The notes under the pieces were generated by a model. That model saw only the letters and a list, made by a program, of their open reading frames with translations. It made no database searches and was not told where the DNA came from. The translations under genes and the position numbers were made by a program. From JANNWF01 sp038205755 (GTDB taxonomy: Bacteria > Pseudomonadota > Gammaproteobacteria > Xanthomonadales > Xanthomonadaceae): DNA of 64,000 nucleotides. Positions 1 to 8,393 of the stretch are shown here, piece after piece (position 1 is the stretch's first letter; every line of letters begins with the position of its first letter). The DNA is taken from the NCBI GenBank assembly GCA_038205755.1, contig JBBRBN010000006.1:1-64000 (forward strand), written 5' to 3'.

Positions 1-308
1 ACGAACGCCTGGAGCGTTCCGAAGCGCTCGATGCAGGCAACCGACCAGCGGCAGCTGGCGGACCTCGTCGGCTCGTATAAAAGGGGCCCCTCGCTTCCGC
101 CGTGCGAATCGGCGGCGAGACGCTCCCCTCTCGGTGGCAGGGCGGGCGCGCCCGCGTGCTCCAGCCAGTCGAGCAGGGCCGTCGAGTCGGGCAGGGCAGA
201 GCGAATTTCCTCCCGATGACGTCGCGCCACAAGGGCACGCTGGGCGTCACTGGCAGGCGTCCAACGGAGGTGGGAGAGGCCGAGCAGGACGACCGGCCGA
301 GGGTTCAT
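1..308 (-). CDS. Partial unrecognised reading frame downstream of the lasso-type precursor
   Basis: A leftward frame stays open from about position 395 to the window edge. The first in-frame ATG is at 308, giving a partial product that begins MNPRPVVLLGLSHLRW and runs about 102 codons. Roughly three quarters of third codon positions are G or C, and the amino-acid composition is protein-like. It lies about 280 bp downstream of, and co-directional with, the RiPP precursor at 585-767, where a lasso cyclase, leader-binding or protease gene would be expected. I do not recognise the family. There is no clear ribosome-binding site at the ATG. The spacer 309-584 holds only a short 6-bp hairpin near 493-507. 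It could be a chance open frame in GC-rich DNA. Confidence 0.3.
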   Translation of the reverse strand, partial: MNPRPVVLLGLSHLRWTPASDAQRALVARRHREEIRSALPDSTALLDWLEHAGAPALPPRGERLAADSHGGSEGPLLYEPTRSASCRWSVACIERFGTLQAF

Positions 309-584
309 CGAAGCGAGTTCGCAGCGAGTAAGTCCGAGAAACCGCCCGAGGCCGCGACGGCCGTCGACGGAGACATCCGCGATAGAAGTCTCTGATCACC
401 GAAAGGTCATGACCGACTAGCCCGAAACCAGAACAGATTGGGGTCGGACTTCGCTTCTTCCGCCAAGGGAAGCTACGAGGAAACCCCCGCCTCGCTCGTA
501 GCGAGTGAGTAAGGCTTCCGGGCTGTCAGACAACGAACCTAAGTAGCAATAGCTATTGAACGGAGCAGGAACGAAACCCGCTTC

Positions 585-767
585 TCAGCACTTATTCTGC
601 CTCAATTTGTTAGCCCCGTTGCATTTACTGTTCTCCTGTTTGGCGCCGGACCCGCCCGCTGTAAAATCAGCAATCGAACCGTACGAGATGAGGTTCGGCG
701 TTTGGTAGGCGCGCTTGCCACCGCTGCGCGCGGCGAGAAGTGGTGCAACATTCATTAGATCGTTCAT
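585..767 (-). CDS. Lasso-type RiPP precursor peptide (60 aa)
   Basis: The product would be a precursor whose leader is removed and whose core is cyclised. Residues 21-36 read YQTPNLISYGSIADFT, an exact match to the lasso leader motif YxxPxLxxxGxxxxxT bound by the RRE (B1) domain. If that Thr is at position -2, the core starts at Gly38 (GGSGAKQE...) and places Glu at core position 8, the right spacing for a Gly1-Glu8 macrolactam. The core would be 23 residues, with Cys at core positions 12 and 23 (the C-terminus), so a disulfide is possible. I chose the ATG at 767 because a GGGGGG ribosome-binding stretch lies 5 nt upstream. The open frame extends further (to 896) but that part has no such support. 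Maturation genes would lie beyond the left edge. The leader match is seen; the core boundary and ring are inference. Confidence 0.72.
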   Translation of the reverse strand: MNDLMNVAPLLAARSGGKRAYQTPNLISYGSIADFTAGGSGAKQENSKCNGANKLRQNKC

Positions 768-922
768 CGTGACCCCCCGGTTGTGTATCATGGATCGTAT
801 TCGAGATCGCCCCGACGGCGCAAGCGGCAATTGACCGGTGGTTGCCGCCAGCGCTAAGGGCTTCGGCAAATGTGCCAAACGCCAGCACATCGGCAAGTTG
901 GCAGCACTCGATGCTCACCCTA

Positions 923-1402
923 GCAGCCTGTCGGACTTAGGTGGTCGAGGCGATTGCTGGCCGCGTGAGGACAGACAACGACCATTCTTGGCCCATAGCA
1001 GCGCTATGGGCCAAGAATTGGCGTCGTGCGCTTTTTTTGAACACTCGGGCCGCGCAGACGGAGTTGCAGCCCGGCCAACCTAACCCGCATGTTTCATGAA
1101 TTCGCGCGATGATCGCGCAGGATGTTGTTCGCACAGGAGACTACCGAAGGAGCGGCGTAGCGGGCCATACGACCGACTGAGGTCTCCTGTGCGGACAAGA
1201 GACAAGCGAGGGCGCGCGAGATTCATGAAACATGCGGGTCAGGTCGGCCGGGCTGCAAATCCGTCTGCGCGGCCCGAGTGTTCAAAAAAAGCGCACGCCG
1301 CCAATCATTGGCCCATAGCGATGCTATGGGCCTGCGAATCGTCGAAAACCTGTCCTCACGGAGCCAGATTTTCGCCTCGACCACCTAGTCCGACAGTCTG
1401 CC
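923..1402. repeat. Nested ~480-bp imperfect palindrome (MITE-like)
   Basis: The two halves of this segment are near reverse complements around a centre at about 1161. The outer ends are gcagcctgtcggactt (923-938) and agtccgacagtctgcc (1387-1402). The inner arms 1020-1080 and 1240-1303 match almost base for base, including the cgctttttttgaacactcgg block. Each arm also holds its own short palindrome (985-1019 and 1308-1337, built on ggcccatagc/gctatgggcc). The centre is the 157-bp structured repeat listed separately. There is no transposase frame. The terminal 16-mer recurs at 51478. It may be two copies of one insertion-sequence end joined head to head, but the parent element cannot be identified here. 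Confidence 0.7.
1083..1239. repeat. 157-bp structured intergenic repeat, copy 1
   Basis: Terminal arms acccgcatgtttcatgaat (1083-1101) and its exact reverse complement (1221-1239) form a 19-bp stem. After a U.G pair and a one-base bulge, the stem continues for 6 bp (1103-1108 with 1213-1218). A second stem of about 15 bp pairs 1127-1141 with 1182-1196, and a short hairpin gcgcgat-g-atcgcgc lies at 1104-1118. A nearly identical unit occurs at 19411-19567. The three internal differences between the copies all preserve pairing: C1095/G1227 become G/C, and A1140 becomes G opposite T1183. This is consistent with a structured RNA or a DNA-hairpin mobile repeat. No protein is convincing in it. Confidence 0.85.
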
Positions 1403-1439
1403 AGGCCGGGCTTTTTGGTGTTGCGATGAATCGACGTGC

Positions 1440-2525
1440 TTAGTTCTGCACGTTCAACTCGGTACGGCGATTGCGCGCACGCCCCTCAGCGGTGTCGTTG
1501 GTATCGATCGGACGGCCTTCGCCGAAGCCGTTCGGTCCAACCAGTCGCGAAGTGGCGATGCCGTTGCTGGTCAGGTAGTCATACACGGCGCGGGCGCGAC
1601 GCTCGGACAGACCCTGATTGTACTGGTCGGAACCGACGGCGTCGGTGTGACCGGCAACCTCAACCCGCAGCTCAGGATACTTCCGCAGGATCGACACCGC
1701 CTCACTCAGGATCGAAACCGCATCCGGCCGCAGGGTCGACTTGTCGAAATCGAAGTTCACGCCGCGCAGATCGATGGTGACCGGAACCGGGCAACCGTCC
1801 GGACCAACCGTCTGGCCGGCCTGCGAGTTCGGGCACTTGTCGTTGCAGTTATTGACGCCGTCGCCGTCGTCATCAAGGTCGGCACAGGTCGCCACCGGCG
1901 CCACGGGAACGGCGGGGTCAACACGCGGGGCGGCCCGACCAGTCGGCTCGGGTCCCAGCTTGACCAACAGGGTCACGCTGGCCACCTGATCGAGGAAGTA
2001 GCTCTCATCACTCAACGACGAGTCGTCGGTATCAACGCGCACGCCGTACTCGGCGCGAAGCGCGGCGCGTCCGTAATCGGCCAGCAAGCCGACGCCCGTC
2101 TGCACCATTAGATCGTTGCCGCGGCGCTCCAGCGGACGCCCACCGCGCGGGTTGGAGAACTCGTCCTCGTGGCGCTGGACGCCGGCACCGAACGACACAT
2201 ACGGCCACCAGTTGTCGCCGCCGACATCACGGAAATGATAACGCCCGACGAGGCTGGCGGAGTAGATGCTCCAGTTCAGCTGCGAGCCGTCGTGCTGCGG
2301 GTTGGCGTGCTCAAGCTGCACGTCCCAGGACCAGTTCGGGCCATAAAACTTGCCGATGCCAATGCCAAGAACAGGCGGACGACCAATGTTGCGGTCATTG
2401 TCAAAACGACCCATACCAGCCGAGCCGGTGACGTACCAGCGATCGTCGAATCCGTCCTGAGCGGATGCCGTCTGGGCCAAGCCAAGTGCGCCGAGCAGCG
2501 CACCGCAGAGAATCATCTTGTTCAT
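1440..2525 (-). CDS. OmpA family outer membrane protein (361 aa)
   Basis: A surface protein that links the outer membrane to peptidoglycan. Residues 1-22 are a signal peptide ending ASA. Residues about 27-195 are an OmpA-type beta-barrel. A calcium-binding thrombospondin-3-like linker follows (about 214-245, DLDDDGDGVNNCNDKCPN). The C-terminal domain, about 250-360, is OmpA/MotB peptidoglycan-binding (FDFDKSTLRPDA, HTDAVGSD, LSERRARAV, RNRRTEL). The start at 2525 is chosen for AGGAG six bases upstream and for the signal peptide; an upstream in-frame start adds eight residues. The gene stands alone, with the palindromic repeat downstream of it. It could be called an OprF/OmpA-like porin; the substrate, if any, cannot be told. 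Confidence 0.93.
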   Translation of the reverse strand: MNKMILCGALLGALGLAQTASAQDGFDDRWYVTGSAGMGRFDNDRNIGRPPVLGIGIGKFYGPNWSWDVQLEHANPQHDGSQLNWSIYSASLVGRYHFRDVGGDNWWPYVSFGAGVQRHEDEFSNPRGGRPLERRGNDLMVQTGVGLLADYGRAALRAEYGVRVDTDDSSLSDESYFLDQVASVTLLVKLGPEPTGRAAPRVDPAVPVAPVATCADLDDDGDGVNNCNDKCPNSQAGQTVGPDGCPVPVTIDLRGVNFDFDKSTLRPDAVSILSEAVSILRKYPELRVEVAGHTDAVGSDQYNQGLSERRARAVYDYLTSNGIATSRLVGPNGFGEGRPIDTNDTAEGRARNRRTELNVQN

Positions 2526-2692
2526 CGTCCACTCCTGAAATGAAACCATTGTTGGTAAATACCGGCCGCCGCAATTCCCACTCCAGCTCGCCCAAGTTCG
2601 CTGATCGCTGCGCAGGATACTATCCTAATGATGACGGTTGGTTAACAAAAAGATAACACAGCCCCCGCGATCGGCGTCTGTGCGCCATCGCA

Positions 2693-4141
2693 CTAACGTG
2701 CGAAGAGATCAAGCAACCGGTGGATCGGGGTCGCTTCGAAGCGCGACGTGTCGCGCACCAGCTCCAGAATCTGCCGCGCACGGTGGGCGGGAAGGTGCCC
2801 ACTGATCGCTGCCTCGAACTTCCGCAGCAGGACCGGGATGCCCTCTCCGCGCCGCTCGCGGTGGCCGATCGGAAAGTCGATGGCGACCTTTTCGGACTGG
2901 CTACCGTCGTTGAAGAAGACCTGGATCGAGTTGCCGATGTAGCGTTTTTCAGGATCGAAATAGTCGCGGGTGTACTGCGGATTTTCGCTGACCTGCATCT
3001 TGCTTCGGAGCAGATCGATGCGCGGATCGGCGGCGATTGTGTCGCTGTAGTCATCGGCGGTGAGTCGACCGAAGATCAGCGGGATGGCGATCATGTACTG
3101 CAGACAGTGGTCGCGGTCCGCGTAGTTGGACAACGGACCGGTCTTGTCGATGATCCGCACGCCGGCTTCCTGGGTCTCGACCACGATCCGCTCGATCTGG
3201 TCCAGCTTGCCGACCACCTGAGGGTGCAGCTGCATCGCGCACTCTACTGCGGTCTGGGCGTGGAACTCGGCCGGGTAACTGATCTTGAACAGCACGTTCT
3301 CCATGACGTAGCTGCCAAACCCGCGTTCAAACTCGAATTCCTTGCCCTTGAAGGCGACGTCGTAGAAGCCCCAGGTCTTGGCGCTCAGGGCGCTTGGGTA
3401 CCCAACGCAGCCCTTCATCGCGTTGAGGGCATGCGTCACCGCGCGGCGGCAGGCATCACCGGCCGCCCAGCTCTTGCGCGGACCCGCGTTGGGAGCATGC
3501 CGATAGGTGCGCAGCACGCCGTTGTCGATCCAGGCGTGCGAAATGGCGTTGATGATCTCCTCCTTGCCGCCGCCCAGCATGTGCGTGGCAACCGCCGTGG
3601 AGGCCAGCCGCACCAGTATCACGTGGTCAAGGCCCACCCGGTTGAAGCTGTTCTGCAGCGCGTAAACGCCTTGGATCTCGTGCGCCTTGATCGAGTACGC
3701 CAGCACGTCGCGAACCGTGACCGGCTTGCCGCCGCTCGCGGCCGCCTGGCGCGACAGGTGATCGCCAACGGCAAGGATGGCGCCGAGGTTGTCGGACGGA
3801 TGACCCCACTCGGCGGCCAGCCAGGTGTCGTTGAAATCCAGCCAGCGCACCTGCACGCCGATGTTGTAGGCCGCCTGCACTGGATCGAGCTCCCAGGACG
3901 TCCCCGGCACCTTAACGCCCCCAGGCAGGACCGCGCCTGGAACCAGCGGACCCAGATGCTTGACGCACTCGGGAAACTTCATCGCCAGCATCGAACAGGC
4001 CAGGCTGTCGAGCAGCACGTAGCGGGCGGTGGTGAATGCCTCCGGCGAACTGAGGTAGTAGTCAACCACGTAGTCGGCGATGTCGACCATCGGCTGGTCA
4101 GGATCGGGACGCTTGGCGGAGCGGATGTCGTGGCTGCTCAT
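2693..4141 (-). CDS. prpD: 2-methylcitrate dehydratase PrpD (482 aa)
   Basis: Dehydrates 2-methylcitrate to 2-methyl-cis-aconitate in the methylcitrate cycle, which oxidises propionyl-CoA. The N-terminal region is very close to E. coli PrpD: VDIADYVVDY, then QAAYNIGVQVRWLDFNDTW and LAAEWGHPSDNLGAILA, characteristic of the MmgE/PrpD fold. From the Met at 4141 the length is 482 aa, matching the family (E. coli about 483). An in-frame start 13 codons upstream is less likely. prpB and prpC are not in the window, so the cycle is split or completed elsewhere. It is divergent from fadH, with about 240 bp between them. Confidence 0.93.
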   Translation of the reverse strand: MSSHDIRSAKRPDPDQPMVDIADYVVDYYLSSPEAFTTARYVLLDSLACSMLAMKFPECVKHLGPLVPGAVLPGGVKVPGTSWELDPVQAAYNIGVQVRWLDFNDTWLAAEWGHPSDNLGAILAVGDHLSRQAAASGGKPVTVRDVLAYSIKAHEIQGVYALQNSFNRVGLDHVILVRLASTAVATHMLGGGKEEIINAISHAWIDNGVLRTYRHAPNAGPRKSWAAGDACRRAVTHALNAMKGCVGYPSALSAKTWGFYDVAFKGKEFEFERGFGSYVMENVLFKISYPAEFHAQTAVECAMQLHPQVVGKLDQIERIVVETQEAGVRIIDKTGPLSNYADRDHCLQYMIAIPLIFGRLTADDYSDTIAADPRIDLLRSKMQVSENPQYTRDYFDPEKRYIGNSIQVFFNDGSQSEKVAIDFPIGHRERRGEGIPVLLRKFEAAISGHLPAHRARQILELVRDTSRFEATPIHRLLDLFAR

Positions 4142-4382
4142 GGGTGCTCTGTGTTCTTGAAAGGCGAAAACCTGGCCCATAGTTTGCCAGATCGCCCAGT
4201 CGATGCGCGGCCGTGGTGACTCCTAAGCCGGCCCGCGGATGCGCTCCTGCAGCCCGGATTGCGCAATGCCAGCCGTGCCGTGGAACCACGCCCAACGTCG
4301 GATGCTGTCCGGCGGTGAGCGCGTACTTGAGCGCGCCCCGATTTCCGGGCAGGGTAGCCTCCCCAGACGCGCACGCACAGCC

Positions 4383-6410
4383 ATGACCAGCAGCCCCTAT
4401 CCGCATCTCCTGAGTCCGCTGGATCTTGGATTCCGCACGTTGCCCAATCGCGTTCTGATGGGCTCGATGCACACCGGGCTGGAAGACAAGGCATCCGACT
4501 TCCCGAAGCTGGCCGCGTATTTTGCCGAGCGCGCACGCGGCGGCGTTGGTCTGATCGTGACCGGCGGCATCTCGCCAAACATGCTCGGTTGGCTGAAGCC
4601 GTTCTCCGGCAAGCTGTCGATGCCCTGGGAAGTACGTCGCCATCGGCTGGTCACCGAGGCGGTGCACGCCGAAGGCGGGGTGATCTGCCTGCAGCTGCTG
4701 CATGCGGGCCGCTACGCCTATCATCCGCTGTCGGTCGCACCCTCAGCGATCAAGGCGCCCATCAATCCGTTCAAGCCACGCGCCCTGACCTCGCGCGGCG
4801 TGGAGCGGCAGATCAGCGCCTTCGTGCGCAGCGCCAAGCTTGCCCGCGAGGCCGGCTATGACGGGGTCGAGGTGATGGGATCGGAAGGCTATCTGATCAA
4901 CCAGTTTTTGGCGCCGCGCACCAATCACCGCGATGACGCGTGGGGCGGCACCTTTGATAAGCGCCTCCGCTTTGCGGTCGAGATCGTGCGCCGCACGCGC
5001 GAGGCAGTTGGCGCGGATTTCATCATCATCTTCCGGCTGTCGATGCTGGAGCTGGTCGAGGGCGGCTCGAGCTGGGATGAGATTGTCGCCACCGCCAAGG
5101 CAATCGAAGCCGCCGGCGCAAGCATCATCAACACCGGCATTGGCTGGCACGAGGCGCGCGTACCGACCATCGCCACGTCGGTGCCGCGGGCGGCGTTCGC
5201 CGGCGTCACCGGCAAGCTCAAGCCACACGTCGGCATCCCGCTGGTCGCAGTCAACCGGATCAACATGCCGGATGTGGCCGAACAGGTGATTGCCAGCGGC
5301 CAGGCCGATATGGTCTCGATGGCGCGCCCGCTGCTGGCGGACCCGGAGTGGGTCAACAAGGCGCGCACGCGCCGCAGCGACGAGATCAACACCTGCATCG
5401 CCTGCAACCAGGCCTGTCTGGATCATGTCTTCGTCAACAAAAAGGCCAGCTGCCTGGTCAATCCCCGCGCCTGCGCCGAGACCGAACTGGTGTATCGACC
5501 GACAGCACAGGCCCGGCGCATCGCGGTGGTGGGTGCGGGACCGGCCGGCATGGCCGCCGCCACCGTCGCCGCAGAGCGCGGACACCGGGTGACCCTGTTT
5601 GACTCGGCAAAGGAGATTGGTGGTCAGTTCAATCTGGCCAAGAAGATCCCGGGGAAAGAAGAGTTCCATGAAACCATCCGCTATTTCCGCCGTCGCCTCG
5701 AGCTGACCGGCGTCGAGCAACGCCTCGGCACGCGCGTCCGGGCCAAGGAACTGATTGAGGAAGCGTTTGACGAGGTGATCCTGGCGACCGGCATCCAGCC
5801 GCGCAAACCGGACATAGCGGGCATCGACCATCCCATGGTCTGTTCCTACGTCGATGTGATCAGCGGTCGCCGCGTGCCCGGACGCTCGGTGGCACTGATT
5901 GGCGCCGGCGGCATCGGCTTTGACGTCGCCGAGTTTCTGGTCCAGAACGGCATATCCTCCACCCTCGCCCCGCCCCGCTGGATGGCTGAGTGGGGCGTCG
6001 ACCCGAGTTTCGAGGGCGCCGGGGGACTGCGCGAACCCGCACCCGAACCACCCGCACGCCAGGTCTGGCTGCTGCAGCGCAGCGAGGGCCGGCCCGGCGC
6101 CCGGCTCGGCAAGACCACCGGCTGGATCCATCGCGCCGCACTCAAGCACAAGCAGGTCCGCATGTTTGGCAATGTCAGCTACGAGCGCATCGACGACGCC
6201 GGACTGCATATCCGCATCGGTGACGTGACGCAGTGCCTGGCGGTCGACGACGTGGTCATCTGCGCCGGACAGGACCCGCTGCGCGAGCTGGTGGAGCCGC
6301 TCCAGGCGGCCGGACGATCAACCCATCTCATCGGCGGCGCCGATATCGCCGCTGAGCTTGATGCCAAGCGTGCGATTGACCAGGGAAGCCGGCTGGCGGC
6401 GCGGCTGTAG
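4383..6410 (+). CDS. fadH: NADPH-dependent 2,4-dienoyl-CoA reductase (675 aa)
   Basis: Reduces 2,4-dienoyl-CoA during beta-oxidation of unsaturated fatty acids, passing electrons from NADPH through FAD, a 4Fe-4S cluster and FMN. An old-yellow-enzyme TIM barrel fills residues 1 to about 335. The cluster cysteines are at about 338, 341, 345 and 357 (CIACNQAC then C). The flavin/NADPH domain begins near 380 with IAVVGAGPAGMAAA, and the second dinucleotide motif is VALIGAGGIGFDVAEF. I start at the ATG at 4383 (MTSSPYPHLL), which gives the family length of about 672-675; the open frame extends further upstream without homology. Convergent with ppnN. Confidence 0.95.
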   Translation: MTSSPYPHLLSPLDLGFRTLPNRVLMGSMHTGLEDKASDFPKLAAYFAERARGGVGLIVTGGISPNMLGWLKPFSGKLSMPWEVRRHRLVTEAVHAEGGVICLQLLHAGRYAYHPLSVAPSAIKAPINPFKPRALTSRGVERQISAFVRSAKLAREAGYDGVEVMGSEGYLINQFLAPRTNHRDDAWGGTFDKRLRFAVEIVRRTREAVGADFIIIFRLSMLELVEGGSSWDEIVATAKAIEAAGASIINTGIGWHEARVPTIATSVPRAAFAGVTGKLKPHVGIPLVAVNRINMPDVAEQVIASGQADMVSMARPLLADPEWVNKARTRRSDEINTCIACNQACLDHVFVNKKASCLVNPRACAETELVYRPTAQARRIAVVGAGPAGMAAATVAAERGHRVTLFDSAKEIGGQFNLAKKIPGKEEFHETIRYFRRRLELTGVEQRLGTRVRAKELIEEAFDEVILATGIQPRKPDIAGIDHPMVCSYVDVISGRRVPGRSVALIGAGGIGFDVAEFLVQNGISSTLAPPRWMAEWGVDPSFEGAGGLREPAPEPPARQVWLLQRSEGRPGARLGKTTGWIHRAALKHKQVRMFGNVSYERIDDAGLHIRIGDVTQCLAVDDVVICAGQDPLRELVEPLQAAGRSTHLIGGADIAAELDAKRAIDQGSRLAARL

Positions 6411-6571
6411 CCCATTCAAACCGGTCCGCGTGATGGCGCCAACAGGCGCGATCAGCACCGGCCTGGGCGCGCTGCCCTCACAGCATCGCGCCTCGCGGCG
6501 CTGCTACGGGCTGGCTGCAGCCACGCTGTGCAGCCCAGTCGCCCGCGCCGGGTAAACGGCCCCCGTGACGC

Positions 6572-7942
6572 CTACGCCGCCACCACGTAACAGGGTCGGT
6601 ACTCGCCGGACATCTTCATGCGCTTTTGCGCCACGAACGAGCGCAGCAGCTCATCCAGTGCGCGCATGACCTCGGGCTCACCGTCGATGAGAAAGGGACC
6701 GTGCTGCTCGATCGCGCGCATCCCCTCTTCCTTGACATTGCCGGCGACGATGCCCGAAAACGCCCGTCGCAGGTCGGCCGCCAGGTCGTGCACAGGCTGG
6801 TCGCGGTGCAGCTTCAGTCGTGCCATGTTGGCGTGGGTGGGGGCGAACGGCAGCTGGAACGGGAGCGCGATGCGCAGCGACCAGTTGAAGAAGAAGGCGT
6901 CCTGGTTGGATAGACGATGCGCACGCACGCGCTCGACGCCTCGGCCGATCACACGCGCAACTTCGGATGGGTCGTCGACCACGATGCTGTAGCGCGAAGC
7001 CACCGCATCGCCCAGCGTCAGGCGCAGAAAGTGATCGATCTGCTCAAAGTAGGCGGCCGACTCGCGCGGGCCGGTGAAGACCAGCGGAAACGGGATCTCG
7101 GCATTGTCCGGATGCAGCAGGATGCCGAGCAGATAGAGGATTTCCTCCGCCGTACCGACGCCGCCCGGAAACACGATGATGCCGTGCCCGACGCGGACGA
7201 ACGCTTCCAGCCGCTTCTCGATATCCGGCATGATCACCAGCTCGTTCACGATCGGGTTGGGCGACTCGGCGGCGATGATGCCGGGCTCGGTGATGCCGAT
7301 GTAGCGATTGCGCGAACGGCGCTGCTTGGCGTGGGCGATGGTTGCCCCCTTCATCGGCCCCTTCATCGCACCGGGCCCGCAACCCGTGCAGATGTCCAGC
7401 CCGCGCAGCCCCAGGTGGTAGCCGACCGCTTTGGTGTAGTTGTACTCGTTGCGGGCAATCGAGTGGCCGCCCCAGCAGACCACCAGGTTGGGCTCGACAT
7501 GTGAGCGCAGCACGCGGGCATTGCGCAGAATTTCGAACACCGCGCTGGTGATGCCCTCCGACGAGGTGAGGTCAAAGCCGCTGCCGCCCTCAAGATCAGT
7601 GGCGACATAGGCGATGTCGCGCACCACGGCAAACAGCAATTCGGCGACACCGCTGATGATCTTGCCGTCGACAAACGCATTGGCCGGCGCATTCTGCAGC
7701 TCAAGCTTGATGCCGCGGTCGTGCTGGTGCACCTGCACATCGAAATCCGGATAGCGCTCGCGCGCAGCGCGCGGGTCGTCCGACTCGCTGCCCGAGGTCA
7801 ATACCGCCAGCGCGCAGCGCCGCAACAAGTCGTGCAGACCGCCGCTGGAGGCATCGCGCAGGCGGCTGACCTCGTGACGGGAGAGAACATCGAGCCCGCC
7901 GCGCGGCGAAATACGGGCATTGACTGTGGCGAGTGAGGTCAT
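6572..7942 (-). CDS. ppnN: Pyrimidine/purine nucleotide 5'-monophosphate nucleosidase PpnN (456 aa)
   Basis: Cleaves nucleoside monophosphates to base and ribose 5-phosphate. E. coli PpnN (YgdH) is regulated by (p)ppGpp. The central LOG-like Rossmann fold is clear, with GCGPGAMKGPMKGA and PGGVGTAEEILYLLGI, the nucleotide and catalytic loops. Flanking N- and C-terminal domains (residues about 1-140 and 360-456) distinguish this long form from short LOG proteins. The length agrees with the 454-aa E. coli protein. Single gene, convergent with fadH. Confidence 0.93.
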   Translation of the reverse strand: MTSLATVNARISPRGGLDVLSRHEVSRLRDASSGGLHDLLRRCALAVLTSGSESDDPRAARERYPDFDVQVHQHDRGIKLELQNAPANAFVDGKIISGVAELLFAVVRDIAYVATDLEGGSGFDLTSSEGITSAVFEILRNARVLRSHVEPNLVVCWGGHSIARNEYNYTKAVGYHLGLRGLDICTGCGPGAMKGPMKGATIAHAKQRRSRNRYIGITEPGIIAAESPNPIVNELVIMPDIEKRLEAFVRVGHGIIVFPGGVGTAEEILYLLGILLHPDNAEIPFPLVFTGPRESAAYFEQIDHFLRLTLGDAVASRYSIVVDDPSEVARVIGRGVERVRAHRLSNQDAFFFNWSLRIALPFQLPFAPTHANMARLKLHRDQPVHDLAADLRRAFSGIVAGNVKEEGMRAIEQHGPFLIDGEPEVMRALDELLRSFVAQKRMKMSGEYRPCYVVAA

Positions 7943-8334
7943 GGATCAGTGCAGGTCCGATGGATGCGGCCGGGAAGAATGACACAGCGCATGCGCTTGC
8001 CAAAGCGCCGGGCTCGGGAGGCGACGGATCGGGCGCAAACGGCAACGTGACGCGATGACGCTGGATCAGGACTGGTACTTGGGGCTGAAGTGAGCGGTCA
8101 ACGTGAACTCGCCGTGACCTGCTGCGTAACCAAGTCCTCGACCGCGCCATTCACGCCTTACACCTGACCGCCAGTGGCATCCAGAGATCAGCCGGACTTG
8201 TTGCCCCGGAAGAAACCCGAGGCTGTCCGACTGAATCGGTGCAACGCTCACCGCCGACGTCGCCGAACAGGAAGTCCTCCGAACTCGGCCAATCCGGGCT
8301 GCGCGAGCGCTACGACCGCTGTGTCACCCCCGCC
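7943..8334. other. About 390 bp without a recognised gene
   Basis: This spacer separates the start of ppnN from the terminator of the TonB receptor gene. A leftward 61-codon frame at 8066-8251 starts with GTG and has no recognisable domain or ribosome-binding site. No tRNA, repeat or riboswitch-like structure was noticed. Confidence 0.5.
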
Positions 8335-8366
8335 AAAAGAAAGGGCCGACATTTGTCGGCCCTTTC
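8335..8366 (-). terminator. Rho-independent terminator of the TonB receptor gene
   Basis: A perfect 12-bp stem (gaaagggccgac / gtcggccctttc) with a four-base loop. On the minus strand it is followed by TTTT. It lies about 30 bp past the stop of the receptor gene at 8394. Confidence 0.85.
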
Positions 8367-8393
8367 TAACGTATCCGAGGTGCGCCGGTCGAC

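Noticed and set aside
1096..1443. A 115-codon frame across the structured repeat, shared in part with the copy at 19.4 kb
   Set aside because: The shared stretch is explained by the repeat; it has no ribosome-binding site, and the differences between copies follow base pairing rather than codons.
2720..4219. A 499-codon plus-strand frame opposite prpD
   Set aside because: PrpD similarity is continuous on the minus strand; this is an antisense shadow.
4743..6209. A 488-codon minus-strand frame opposite fadH
   Set aside because: fadH motifs are complete on the plus strand; the antisense product has no recognisable fold.
7701..8150. A 149-codon minus-strand frame overlapping the ppnN start region
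   Set aside because: It overlaps the conserved N-terminal region of ppnN in another frame and has an arginine-rich, non-protein-like composition.
8066..8251. A 61-codon GTG-started frame between ppnN and the TonB receptor
   Set aside because: No ribosome-binding site, no domain and no coding-like features beyond length.
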